From Streptomyces albicerus (GTDB taxonomy: Bacteria; Actinomycetota; Actinomycetes; Streptomycetales; Streptomycetaceae), in NCBI RefSeq assembly GCF_008905045.1, contig NZ_VWMY01000070.1, forward strand, positions 1 to 50,962: DNA of 50,962 nt. The letters run 5' to 3'. The translations under genes were made by a program, and so were the position numbers. Every line of letters starts with the position of its first letter. Position 1 is the stretch's first letter. Below are positions 41,420-50,397 of the stretch, piece by piece. The notes below the pieces were generated by a model. The model did no database searches, was not told the origin of the DNA, and saw only the letters and a program-made list of their open reading frames with translations.

Positions 41420-44400
41420 TTACGGGCATGGGGGCCGATAGGACAGGTTCCCGAAGTACTTCGTCCACTCGGAGCGGGTGATGGTGGGGTGGCTGACTTG
41501 GCACACCTGGGTTTCGACGCGTTCGGGGGAGGTCTCCCACAGGTGGGCGGCGCGGTCTGCGCCTGCCGTGGCCAGGGTGTGGCCGTCGGGGCCGAACGCT
41601 GCTGCGTAGATGTGTTGGTCGCCGCTGGTGAGGGAGGCCAGTGCGCGGGGACCGGCCGGATCGGTCAGGTCCCACAATCGAGCGGTGCCGTCGGCACCCA
41701 TGGTGGCCAGGGTGTGCCCATCGGGGCTGAAGACGGGGGAGTGAGTGGGGCCGACATGGCCGACGAGGGCCGCCGACTTGTGCAGGCGGCGGTCGGTGAC
41801 GCGCCAGAGTCGTACCGTGTCGCCGAAGTCCGTTGTGGCCAGGATGTTCCCGTCCGGGCTGAACGCGGCGGCGTTGACCCCCTCCGAGAAGACCGCAGAG
41901 GTAGCCGCCTTTCTCGGGTGGAGGCGGTCGGTGATATCCCACAGCCGTACGGTGGCGTCCCAGCCTCCTGTGGCCAGGGTGTTCCCGTCCGGGCTGAAGA
42001 CGGCGGTGTTGGCGCCGCCGGTATGCCCGGTGAGGGTGGCCAGTTCGCGGGGGCGGCGTGGATCGGTGACGTCCTGCAGTCGTACGGTCCCGTCCCCGCC
42101 GGAGGCGGCCAGGACCCGCCCGTCGGGACTGAACGTCACCGTGTTGACGTGTTCGCCGTGTCCGGAGAAGGTGGCCAATTTCTGGGGGACGTGGGGGTCG
42201 GTGATGTCCCACAGCCGCACGGTGTGATCCCAGCTTCCGGTGGCCAGGATGCGCCCGTCCGGGCTCAGCGCAAGCCCGCACACGGCATCCCTGTGTCCGG
42301 TGAGGGTGGCCAGTTTCCGGGGTCGGCGGGGGTCGGCCAGGCTCCACAGCCGTACGGTGCGATCGTCGCTCGCCGTAGCCAGGGTGTGCCCGTGGGGGCT
42401 GAACGCCACTGCACAGACGGTATCGGCGTGGCTGATGACAGCGGGGAGGGGGAGGTCCCAGAGCCGCGCGGTCTGGTCGTCACCGGCGCTGGCCAGCGTA
42501 CGGCCGTCGGGGCTGAACGCCACGAAAACGGCGGCGTCGGTGTGTCCGGTCAGCATGGCCGGCCGACTGGGCCTGCGCGGATCGCTGATGTCCCACACCC
42601 CCACGGTCTGGTCCATGCTCGCGCTGGCGAGGGTGTTCCCGTCCGGACTGATGGCGACCGAACGTAAGCCGTCGGCGTGGCCGGTCAGGCTCGCCAACCG
42701 GGCCGGGCCTCCGGGATCAGTCAGGTTCCACAGCCGTACGGTCCGGTCCCAGCTCGCGCTGGCGAGCATCTTCCCGTCGGGACTGAACGCCACCCCGCTG
42801 ACGGCGGCGGTGTGGCCCGTCAAGGTGGCCGAGTCGCGGACACGCCCGGATGCGGCGAGCGTCCACAGTCGCACGGTGTTGTCGAAGACGGCGGTGGCCA
42901 GGGTGTGGCCGTCGGGACTGAACGCCACGGACACGATCGCGCGCTTCGCGTCGTTGCGGCCGGGCAGCGTGTTCGCCGTGTGCGGTCGGCGGGGGTCGGT
43001 GCGGTCCCACAACCGCACCGTGCCATCGGTGCCGGCGGTGGCGAGGGTGCGCCCGTCGGGACTGAACGCCACGGCGTTGACGTCGCCGGCGTGGCCGCGC
43101 AGGACGGCCAGCAGGTGGGGCCTGTCCGGGTCGGTGACGTCCCACAGCCGGGCGGTGTCGTCCCAGCTCGCGGTGGCCAGGGTGCGGCCATCGGAACTGA
43201 AGGCGGCGTGGCTGACCTTCTCGGTGTGTCCGTTCAGGGTGGCCAGCGGGCGCGGGCGATGGGGGTCCGTGATGTTCCACAGTCGGGCCGTGTCGTCATT
43301 GCTGCCGGTGACCAGTGTGCGGCTGTCGGGACGGTAGGCCACTGCGTTGACGTTGTCGGTGTGGCCCGCGAGCCGTGTCGCGTAGGGGGTCGCGAACGTG
43401 CTGAGCAGGCCGCCACGGGCCTCGGTGGTGGGGGCCAGACGGTAGGCGGCGAGGCTAAGCTGAGTGGCGAGTGCGGGGTTGGCGGAGCGCAGCGCGGTGG
43501 CCTGCTGCGCGACCTTCTGGGACAGGGCGATGTTGCGCTGCTGGGTGGCGGTGTTCTGCGCGCGCAGCGCGTAGACGGTGGTGGCAGAGACAGTGAGAAG
43601 GAGGACTGTCAGCAGCACGGTGAGCCGGCGCAGGCGGCGAGTACTGCGGCGCGTGGCGGCTTGTTCGCGGTCCGCGGCGACCAGGCTCGCGTCGAGGAAC
43701 GCCCGCTCCTTCATGGAGAGGGCCGTGCGGTCGAGGGCGGCGGCCATGGCCAGACGCGTGCCGCGGTACAGCGCGCCGGGATCACGCCCGAGCGTTTCCC
43801 ACGCGTGTGCCGCGTCGGTGAGCTGACGCAAGGCCCGCATGGCCTCCCGGTCCTCGGTCAGCCATCCGTGCAGCCGGGGCCAGCAGCGGATCAGCGCCTC
43901 ATGGGCTAGTTCCACCCGCTCGTGGTCCAGCGTCAGCAGCCTGGCTCGGGCCGCACCCTCCAGTACGGCGGCTATGTTGTCGCCGTCGGCCTGCGCCACG
44001 AGCCCTTCCAACTCCTGAAGGCGTGCCGGCCGCCTGGTGTCCTCCGTTCCTTCGCCCAGCGCGGTCAGCCGCACGAACACCTGCCGGACCAACTCCCGCT
44101 GCTGGGGATCCAGCTGTTGGTAGAACTCCTCTGCGGTGCGGGCAAGGCTGCCTTCGAGCCCGCCTACCGCCTCGAACGCCTGAAGTGTCAGAGCGTTCCC
44201 ACGGCGCCGCCGCCAGGTCTGCAGCAGTGCGTGCGACAGCAGCGGCAGCATTCCGGCCTGCCCGTGTGCCTGCGCGCTGAGCGACGCCAACAGCGCGCCC
44301 TCGACGGTGAGACCGGCTCGCTGGGCCGGTCTCACCACAGCACGGCGCAGCTCGTCGAGGTCCATCGGCCCGACGGGCACCTGTGCGTCGCGCATCGCCT

Positions 44401-45253
44401 TCACCAGCGGCGGGTGGTGGAGGCAGTGTGCATAGAAATCGGCGCGCACACCGAGTACCACCCGGCACCGGCCGGAGGCGGCCGAAGCGGCGGTGACCAG
44501 CGCCTCCACGAAGCAGTGCCGCTCGGCATCGTCCCGGCACAGCGTGAAGGTCTCCTCGAACTGATCGACGACCAGCACGATGCCCTCGCCCTCTTGAGAG
44601 CGGGTGTCGATCTGTCGCGCAACACGGTCCAGGTTGTCCGGGTCCTGTCTCAACTCTCCGTACAGTGCCCCCGGCGTGAGGCCGGCCAGCGCACCGAGCC
44701 GCACCGCACACTCCTCCAGTGGCCGCGGCCCCGGCGTCAGCACTACTACCGTCGCCGCGGCCTGCAGGCGTGGCACCAGCCCCGCCCGCAGCAGCGATGA
44801 CTTACCCGACCCCGAAGCCCCGATCAGCACCACGAACCGCTGCCGCTGAAGCCGCCCGGCCACCTCCTCCACCAGCTGCTCCCGACCGAAGAACCACGGC
44901 GCGTCCCGCTCCGTGAACGACCGCAGACCCGCGTACGGCGGGGGCGCGGTGGACTCCTCCGCCAGGCCGAGGGCGGAATCCTCTGCGCCGAGCTGGTCCG
45001 CCGTCTCCCGCCAACGTTGTTCCCACTTCTGCACATCCCCCTCGCAGGCACGCACGTACGCCAGCGTCACTGCCAGCGTCGGCAGCCGCTGTCCGGACGC
45101 CGCGGAGGACAACGTCGAGATCGAGTAGTGCGCCTGTTCCGCCATGGTCCGGTAGGGCGGATTACCTGCCTTGCGCCGCAACTGCCGTAAGCCCGCGGCG
45201 AACTCCCGTAACGGACCGTCCCCCGCGTCTATTGGTCGCTCCTTGCGCGGCAT
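41420..45253 (-). CDS. HTH - STAND-type NTPase - TM - 14x WD40 protein
   Basis: 1277 residues from ATG 45253; the frame is open further up, but this start directly precedes the HTH. Order: XRE-like helix-turn-helix (about 15-70); YAGLRSFTERDAPWFFGREQ linker to a novel-STAND NTPase with Walker A GASGSGKSS (about 145-153), Walker B VLVVDQFEE (226-234) and a helical winged region to about 535; one membrane helix LTVLLTVLLLTVSATTVYAL (544-563); a coiled segment; then 14 WD40 repeats (about 630-1250), enough for two seven-bladed propellers. The topology would place the propellers outside and the HTH and NTPase inside, like a transmembrane sensor-switch. It is divergent from a secreted protease (343-bp gap). 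A regulator or immune-type sensor is possible; the function is unknown. Confidence 0.92.
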   Translation of the reverse strand: MPRKERPIDAGDGPLREFAAGLRQLRRKAGNPPYRTMAEQAHYSISTLSSAASGQRLPTLAVTLAYVRACEGDVQKWEQRWRETADQLGAEDSALGLAEESTAPPPYAGLRSFTERDAPWFFGREQLVEEVAGRLQRQRFVVLIGASGSGKSSLLRAGLVPRLQAAATVVVLTPGPRPLEECAVRLGALAGLTPGALYGELRQDPDNLDRVARQIDTRSQEGEGIVLVVDQFEETFTLCRDDAERHCFVEALVTAASAASGRCRVVLGVRADFYAHCLHHPPLVKAMRDAQVPVGPMDLDELRRAVVRPAQRAGLTVEGALLASLSAQAHGQAGMLPLLSHALLQTWRRRRGNALTLQAFEAVGGLEGSLARTAEEFYQQLDPQQRELVRQVFVRLTALGEGTEDTRRPARLQELEGLVAQADGDNIAAVLEGAARARLLTLDHERVELAHEALIRCWPRLHGWLTEDREAMRALRQLTDAAHAWETLGRDPGALYRGTRLAMAAALDRTALSMKERAFLDASLVAADREQAATRRSTRRLRRLTVLLTVLLLTVSATTVYALRAQNTATQQRNIALSQKVAQQATALRSANPALATQLSLAAYRLAPTTEARGGLLSTFATPYATRLAGHTDNVNAVAYRPDSRTLVTGSNDDTARLWNITDPHRPRPLATLNGHTEKVSHAAFSSDGRTLATASWDDTARLWDVTDPDRPHLLAVLRGHAGDVNAVAFSPDGRTLATAGTDGTVRLWDRTDPRRPHTANTLPGRNDAKRAIVSVAFSPDGHTLATAVFDNTVRLWTLAASGRVRDSATLTGHTAAVSGVAFSPDGKMLASASWDRTVRLWNLTDPGGPARLASLTGHADGLRSVAISPDGNTLASASMDQTVGVWDISDPRRPSRPAMLTGHTDAAVFVAFSPDGRTLASAGDDQTARLWDLPLPAVISHADTVCAVAFSPHGHTLATASDDRTVRLWSLADPRRPRKLATLTGHRDAVCGLALSPDGRILATGSWDHTVRLWDITDPHVPQKLATFSGHGEHVNTVTFSPDGRVLAASGGDGTVRLQDVTDPRRPRELATLTGHTGGANTAVFSPDGNTLATGGWDATVRLWDITDRLHPRKAATSAVFSEGVNAAAFSPDGNILATTDFGDTVRLWRVTDRRLHKSAALVGHVGPTHSPVFSPDGHTLATMGADGTARLWDLTDPAGPRALASLTSGDQHIYAAAFGPDGHTLATAGADRAAHLWETSPERVETQVCQVSHPTITRSEWTKYFGNLSYRPPCP

Positions 45254-45595
45254 AGCCGCACCTCCCCGTTCCCCCAGGCCACAGCGTGACGGCTGCGGCA
45301 CATTTTTCATGAGTTGTTTGTTGGGCACCAGTGCCTCGAAGGCGAACAATGGCGAGCCGATACACCTGGAGCGACCGGTCCGGTCGCACTTGCAGCGGTC
45401 ATCGGCCGAGTCTGCAAGCCGGCGAGCCCTCGGCCTGCAGGCGGTCAGCGCCTCCGGATGGTCTGATCGGTCGCTGCGGTCCAAAACGCATGACATGAAC
45501 ATGGCGATCTCGCATCCGCTGCGAACACCAGCAGCGGGCGATGCGCCTGGCTTCCGAGGTTGGTCCAACAGCAATTCGACATATCTGGAGGGCAG

Positions 45596-46909
45596 ATGAA
45601 CAAACGCAGAACCATCTTTGGTGCGCTCGCCATCACCCTGGTGACGGCCCTGCCGTCGACCGCGGTGGCAACCCAACCTGACGCGAGCATCGTGGCGAGC
45701 GCACGCGCCCAGCAGATCGCCGGAGTCGACATTGTGCCGGACGATCTCGATACGCTCGACGTCGCAAATCGTCCCACCGAGGCTGCCGTCGAGGCGTTGC
45801 AGGGGGCGCTCGAACTGGCGCGGCAGCATCCTGATGACCTGAGCTATCCCTGGCTCGACACCGAGTCCGGCAAGGTGATCCTCAATTCCGTGAGCGCGAA
45901 AGGCAGTACGTTGGCCGCCGGCTTCCAGGAGAAGCACACGGGGGTCGAGGAGTCCCGGACCGCCCAGCGCAGCTACAGCGACCTCGAAAAGATCAAGCAC
46001 GAGGCGATCGGTCTGACCGACAAGGACGTCCCCGACGGCAAGGCCATCTTCGAGACGACCCCGGACGGGGAGCACAACCGGGTCCTCATCACCGTCAGGC
46101 GCCTGAGCACATCCCTGGCCTCCGCGCTGGCCCGTCGCTATGGGGCGGACGCCATCGCCCTGGTCCACGCTCCCGACCGTCCGCTGGGCAGCCCTCAGAG
46201 CCGGCAGAACGACACCTCCCCCTTCTACGGAGGGGCCCGCATCATCACTCCCGACGGCAGGAGTTGCACGAGCGGATTCCCCTGGATCGACGGCGGGACG
46301 TACATGATGCTCACGGCCGGGCACTGTGCGCCCACCGGAGGCTTCGTCGACGCGCCGACCCAGAGTATGGGCTACGTGAACGAAGGGACCCGGGAGAACT
46401 GGAACGTGGGCGAGGGTACTCAGCTCTTCCCCGGTGACACCCGTTTCCGCGGCGACCTGGCACTCGTCGAGATGTACCCCAGCCGGCAGGGTATCGGGCG
46501 CGTCTACCGCGGCGGTTCGGATGCCGGCATCGGTGACTCCGCCTCGGTGAGCGGCATCTGGCAGCGTCGCGCCGCCGTGTACGACGAGGTGTGCACCGAC
46601 GGCCAGCGCACCGGGGAGCAGTGCGGCTGGTTGGTCGTGCGCACCGAGTTCGACGCGCGGTCCACCGAGGGCATATGGCGCAACGTGGTAAGGGGGCAGA
46701 AGCTGGGGCAGTGCGCCCTACCAGGCGACTCCGGTTCCCCGGTGTACACGGTCAACGCCGACGGCAGCGTTACGGGCAGGGGAATACTCGACGGCTCCGG
46801 CGGTGGCGGCTCCGACGGCTGGGGCGGGCTTTTCGACCCCTGTGTCGCCACCTTCACCGACATCACAGACGCGCTGGAAGGGTTGCCGGGAAGTCCCTTG
46901 ACGCAGTGA
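45596..46909 (+). CDS. secreted trypsin-like (S1) serine protease with propeptide
   Basis: 437 residues from ATG 45596 with CTGGAGGG as ribosome site. Signal peptide MNKRRTIFGALAITLVTALP ending STAVAT, a long propeptide-like region (to about residue 205), then a chymotrypsin-fold domain: His in MMLTAGHCAPTGG, Asp in FRGDLALVEMYP, Ser in CALPGDSGSPVYT. Cys pairs (SCTSGF with AGHC, VCTDGQ with EQCGW, QCALPG with DPCVA) fit three disulfides. The propeptide implies self-processing after export. It is divergent from the WD40-STAND gene, with which it may be co-regulated. Confidence 0.92.
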   Translation: MNKRRTIFGALAITLVTALPSTAVATQPDASIVASARAQQIAGVDIVPDDLDTLDVANRPTEAAVEALQGALELARQHPDDLSYPWLDTESGKVILNSVSAKGSTLAAGFQEKHTGVEESRTAQRSYSDLEKIKHEAIGLTDKDVPDGKAIFETTPDGEHNRVLITVRRLSTSLASALARRYGADAIALVHAPDRPLGSPQSRQNDTSPFYGGARIITPDGRSCTSGFPWIDGGTYMMLTAGHCAPTGGFVDAPTQSMGYVNEGTRENWNVGEGTQLFPGDTRFRGDLALVEMYPSRQGIGRVYRGGSDAGIGDSASVSGIWQRRAAVYDEVCTDGQRTGEQCGWLVVRTEFDARSTEGIWRNVVRGQKLGQCALPGDSGSPVYTVNADGSVTGRGILDGSGGGGSDGWGGLFDPCVATFTDITDALEGLPGSPLTQ

Positions 46910-47199
46910 TGACACGGCGACGTGGGCACGCGGCTGCCACGGCTTCGCGACAGTGGCGGCCGCGGGCCCCTGGGACATAGCGGGTGACGGCGACGAACAT
47001 GAGCAGGTGACCGACGTCCGCGCCCTCATGGCGCAGCACGGCCGACAGCGGGACCGGGGTGTCACTGGTCGCGGACGACCAGATCAGTATGAGGCCCCCG
47101 AGCTCAGCGCCTTCACGACAACCTCGCCGGGGTCTCGGTCAGAGCCGCGGCATGGGCACTCAGCGGCCATTTGCCTCTGGGACCACTGGTCACCGATGC
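46910..47199. other. non-coding or relic stretch
   Basis: No gene signals. The minus strand at about 46975-47070 reads VPLSAVLRHEGADVGHLLMF followed by VAVTRYVPG, a coding-like fragment I cannot assign. Confidence 0.35.
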
Positions 47200-47480
47200 A
47201 CATCGTCTCCAGCGCGTAGCGGTACTGTTCAGTGGCGCATCTCCCCAGGCCAGGGTGGCGAGGACGCGTGCCCCGGTGGTGCCGACGGGGTGGCCCAGCG
47301 AGACTCCGGAGCCGTTGACGTTCATGCGTTGCTCGTGGTCGGTCCCGGTCAGGCCCATAGCCCGTGTGCAGGCCAGGACTTGGGCCGCGAAAGCCTCGTC
47401 GAGTTCGATAAGGTCAAGGTCGGCGAGGGTGAGCCCGGCCTTGTCCAATTGCTCGCCCTCACCGCCGAATAACCCGGGCC
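47200..47480 (-). pseudogene. thiolase C-terminal remnant
   Basis: The minus strand encodes LDKAGLTLADLDLIELDEAF, AAQVLACTRAMG, MNVNGSGVSLGHPVGTTGAR and VLATLAW, then in another frame RYALETMCIGD. These are the DxxELNEAFA, NxxGGxxxGHPxGxxGxR (catalytic His) and MCIGGG (catalytic Cys) blocks of acetyl-CoA acetyltransferases. The N-terminal two thirds are missing and a frameshift lies at about 47235, so it is dead. It might derive from the same catabolic gene set as 35058-37139. Confidence 0.75.
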
Positions 47481-48221
47481 ACGACACCGACAAGGGGGGC
47501 GAGCGCGGCCATGACAGCGGCACCAACGCCCAAGGGCTGCGCGGGCAAGCGTCCGTGTCCGTCGTCATGAACGGTGACTTCGCTTGCACATCGGGCATCC
47601 ACAGCCAGCACCGCACCTTCCGGTTGATCAAAGCGCCGTACGCGGCAAACCGGGTAGCGGGCAGCAGATCCCGACGCAGGCCCGTTGGGAAGGACCGGTA
47701 TGCCGGAGACTGCGGCTCCATCCGAGGAGTGTCGCCTCACGATCTCTCGGCCCAAGGCCGCCTCGCGGTGGACGTCGTTCTTCGCCGGGAGGGGCCCGGG
47801 CCGATCTCCATGACAGCGCGCCGCACCGGACTGAGCCCGAAAAGGGACACCGGCCAATAGGCGGGAGCTCCGGGGACGGGGTCGTCCCTCGAAGGGGACG
47901 ACCCCGCTTGACCTGCATGTTTGCCAGACCGTCGCGTCGATGCTAAGGCGGCCGCTAAACGTTGAACCGGAATATCGGCGGCAGTGCAATGACCTGCGAA
48001 AACATCCAGAATGCGCTGATGATGCAGCGCAGATCCAGCGTCCGTCAGCGGTCGATTCGGGCGGGCGGTCCACACTGATCGCCGGGGGCTCGACGGCCTT
48101 GTGAGCCTCGGGTCATACAGCCGACTCGTCAGGATGCAGGGCATTCTCCGCGATCATGCGCATGCGATCCCAGGCAGTCCCTGGGCAGGGCGACGTCGTT
48201 CAGTGGATCTGTCGCGGTTGA
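47481..48221. other. 741 bp without an intact gene
   Basis: Short frames only. It contains a good hairpin at 47878-47905. Nothing identifies a family. The right end adjoins the ISAs1-type element, whose exact terminus I could not define. Confidence 0.35.
47878..47905. terminator. hairpin terminator
   Basis: Perfect 11-bp arms (47878-47888, 47895-47905) around a 6-nt loop, in the gap between the thiolase relic and the transposase. It follows an open plus-strand frame ending at 47860 that is not otherwise recognisable. Confidence 0.6.
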
Positions 48222-49475
48222 TCACGCGATGCCGAGTGTGACCAGGGCGCGGGTGGCGTCGCGCGCGTGGTGGCGAAGGCCCGCGGCGATGTTGGTGCGT
48301 CCAGCGAGGCGGAGGGCTCCGAGGGCGAGGTTGCGCAGGCTGGCCATGGCCCGGGGTGCGTTGCCGGTGCGCACGCGTGAGACGTCCTCACTCCAGGAGG
48401 TGTCGCGTACATGGTGGATTTTGTTCTCGATGCCCCAGTGCGCGCGGACGCGGTGCGCGATTTCCGGCGCTTCGGCCTGGCCGGCCGTCAGGTCGGTGAC
48501 CGCGTAGACGCGTTCCAGGGTGACCTTGCCGGTGGTGGCGGTTCGGCGGCGCCGCACGATCTGCACGGCCTGCATGGCGTGCGGGAAGGCGAGGCCACGG
48601 GTGACCGTGCAGGTTTTGACCCGGCGGATCTCGTCGCGGCCGTGGTCGGTGGCGCGGGTCTTGTCCATCAGCGGCACGTCCCGCCAGGGCAGGTTCTTCA
48701 GGCGCTGGTGCAGCAGCGGCTGGTTCGCCTTGATCACCGCGATGTAGTGGGCCTTCTTCTCCTCCACCAGGAAGCGGGCGTGCGCGATTTGGGAGTGCAG
48801 GGCATCGAAGGTGACTACCGTGTCGGTCAGTTCGAGCTCGGCGAGCATCGGCCGGAAGACGGTGATTTCGTTGGTCTTGCCGTCTACCTCGCGCTGGGCG
48901 ATGACCAGGCCGGCATCGGTCATCGCGGCGAGCAGGTGGACCTGGGTGCCGTCGGCCCGACGGGCTCCGCGCACGGTCTTGCCGTCCACGGCGAGTGAGC
49001 GACGGAACCGCTCGGCTGTGTCCTTGCCGGGGAGTGGTCGGTCGGGATCGCGCGCGGCGAGCCAGGTACCGATTGCGGTATCGAGGGCGTCGCCGTCGAC
49101 GCGCTGCAGGACCCGGCGCATGGTCGCCTCGGCCGGAGCGGTGGGTCCGGACGGTTCACGACCGGGGCCGCCGAGAGCGGTGAGGACGGCGGGTGGTGCA
49201 TCAGCGGCCCACTCCGCAATCGCGGCAAGAGACTTCGCGCCGGCCAGTACCGCGCAGGCGGCGAGCGCAAGGACGAAGGCGAGGGGATGGCGGCGGCCCT
49301 TGGCCCGGCGCGGATCGGCAACCCCGGAGAGACAGTCCAGCAGAACCGGGTGTTCCCCAGTCTTGGGAGGCTGGACAGCAGCGAGCCGGCCCAGGCCGGC
49401 AGGGATGGGGCGATGATGAGCGGGCAGGCACGGTCCTCCATTGCGGTGATCAGGGACTCGACACCTCATGATCAC
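48222..49475 (-). CDS. ISAs1-family transposase, apparently intact
   Basis: 417 residues from ATG 49475. The N-terminal H-repeat-associated domain HPVLLDCLSGVADPRRAKGR with HPLAFVLALAACAVLAGAKS and IAEWAADAPP is followed by the DDE domain: FRRSLAVDGKTVRGARRADG (first Asp), TDTVVTFDALHSQIAHARFL (second Asp), RAHWGIENKIHHVRDTSWSE with DVSRVRTGNAPRAMASLRNL (Glu region). All blocks are in one frame and full length, the only intact transposase in the window. Terminal inverted repeats were not found by eye, so element ends are undefined. The start could be the in-frame ATG two codons downstream. Confidence 0.92.
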   Translation of the reverse strand: MIMRCRVPDHRNGGPCLPAHHRPIPAGLGRLAAVQPPKTGEHPVLLDCLSGVADPRRAKGRRHPLAFVLALAACAVLAGAKSLAAIAEWAADAPPAVLTALGGPGREPSGPTAPAEATMRRVLQRVDGDALDTAIGTWLAARDPDRPLPGKDTAERFRRSLAVDGKTVRGARRADGTQVHLLAAMTDAGLVIAQREVDGKTNEITVFRPMLAELELTDTVVTFDALHSQIAHARFLVEEKKAHYIAVIKANQPLLHQRLKNLPWRDVPLMDKTRATDHGRDEIRRVKTCTVTRGLAFPHAMQAVQIVRRRRTATTGKVTLERVYAVTDLTAGQAEAPEIAHRVRAHWGIENKIHHVRDTSWSEDVSRVRTGNAPRAMASLRNLALGALRLAGRTNIAAGLRHHARDATRALVTLGIA

Positions 49476-49533
49476 CCGGGAGTCGTACCTGCATCGGTTC
49501 TGTCCCCCAGTCGATGAACTCCGCCCACGTCAG

Positions 49534-49716
49534 TCACTGGTGGGCGGCCCTGTGCCGGAGTGACCACTGCCCGGTGAATTCGTCCAGGTCGATCCGCAAC
49601 GGCTCCAGCGCATCGGCGTCCTGAACGTCGGCCCGGATGATGCGACCGCTCCCCAGATACAGCCAGACCGCAGTTGGCGGCCTGTCGGAGGCGGCGAAGG
49701 AGTACGCCCCGCACAA
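49534..49716 (-). CDS. short hypothetical protein, possibly a fragment
   Basis: 60 residues from a GTG. Sequence GAYSFAASDRPPTAVWLYLG, SGRIIRADVQDADALEPLRI, DLDEFTGQWSLRH has normal amino-acid composition, unlike shadow frames. Upstream on the same strand are coding-like stretches in other frames, so this may be the C-terminus of a larger broken gene next to the transposase. No family recognised. Confidence 0.3.
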   Translation of the reverse strand: MCGAYSFAASDRPPTAVWLYLGSGRIIRADVQDADALEPLRIDLDEFTGQWSLRHRAAHQ

Positions 49717-49947
49717 GCTGACGGCGTACCTGTACCAGGTCCTTCTGCGACAAGCGGCCGGTCCTGAAGGCCGCGAGGCGCGAGCAGGTGGAGAACCGCC
49801 TCTTCCTGTGCGCCGTCACGGCCCGCACACTGCACCGGGGCATGGCCCTGCTGGCCATCCGGACGCCCGAGCGGCTCTGACACGTTCGCCGACAACGGCA
49901 CGCGACCCGTCCTCTGCCCCGGAGGGAGGACGAGCCGCGGCGTTCAC

Positions 49948-50397
49948 TCAGCAGAAGTTGGTGACGTTGAAGTCCCAGAATGCGTCCTGGGTCTTGGGTC
50001 CGGCGATCCCGGTGATGGTAAGGCCGGCACTGGCGTACCGGTTCAGGTACTTCTGCAACGCACTGATCGTGTTGGGTCCGACGATTCCGTCGACAGTACC
50101 GGCGCCGAGGCCCAGGTCGTTGAACATCTCCTGTGCAGCCTTCCAGCTGTTGGTACCCAACTGCCCGTCGATCGGGCCGGAGTAGTAACCAATTTCCTGC
50201 ATGAAGCACTGCCAGTGCTTGGCCCGGGTGGTGTTCAGCCCCAGGTTGACCACCGCGAGCGTGCCGACCTCACCGGTCACCGCCTGCTGCTGGGCCGGCG
50301 TGGGGGCCGCCATGGCCGTGCCCGCGGTGGCCAGGCCGCCGGCGGCGATCCCGACCGCGGCGGTGACACTGACGAGTGCCTTCGTGAGAGCTCACAT
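49948..50397 (-). pseudogene. secreted peptidoglycan-binding protein, TGA at codon 2
   Basis: The ATG at 50397, preceded by GAGGGGAAC, is followed directly by TGA (50392-50394) and then by an open frame: ALTKALVSVTAAVGIAAGGL ATAGTAMA (signal peptide), APTPAQQQAVTGEVGTLAVV, CFMQEIGYYSGPIDGQLGTN, a PG_binding_1-type repeat with GAGTVDGIVGPNTISALQKY, ending at 49948. A single C-to-T change (CGA to TGA, Arg2) explains it; MRALTKA is a normal signal-peptide start. As it stands, no in-frame start precedes the signal peptide, so the product would not be made or exported. The rest is complete (149 residues) and has four or fewer Cys. Confidence 0.75.

Noticed and set aside
41500..43400. Regularly spaced repeats that could look like a CRISPR or satellite
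   Set aside because: Spacing of about 130-140 bp and translation show they are the coding repeats of the WD40 propellers.
41396..43909. Long plus-strand open frames opposite the WD40 gene
   Set aside because: They are low-complexity repeats mirroring the WD40 codons on the minus strand.
45254..46324. N-terminal extension of the STAND-WD40 protein to 1634 residues
   Set aside because: The extension lies antisense to the protease gene and across the divergent promoter. The ATG at 45253 sits right before the HTH domain.
48180..49520. Terminal inverted repeats and target duplication of the ISAs1-type element
   Set aside because: TTGATCACG on the left and TGATCACCC on the right looked suggestive, but the symmetry breaks after a few bases and no duplication matched.
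315..50397. UGA recoding (readthrough or selenocysteine) explaining both in-frame TGA codons
   Set aside because: The two sites would need Trp in one and Arg in the other, no SECIS-like context is evident, and TGA is the normal stop of most genes here. Point mutations or base errors are simpler.
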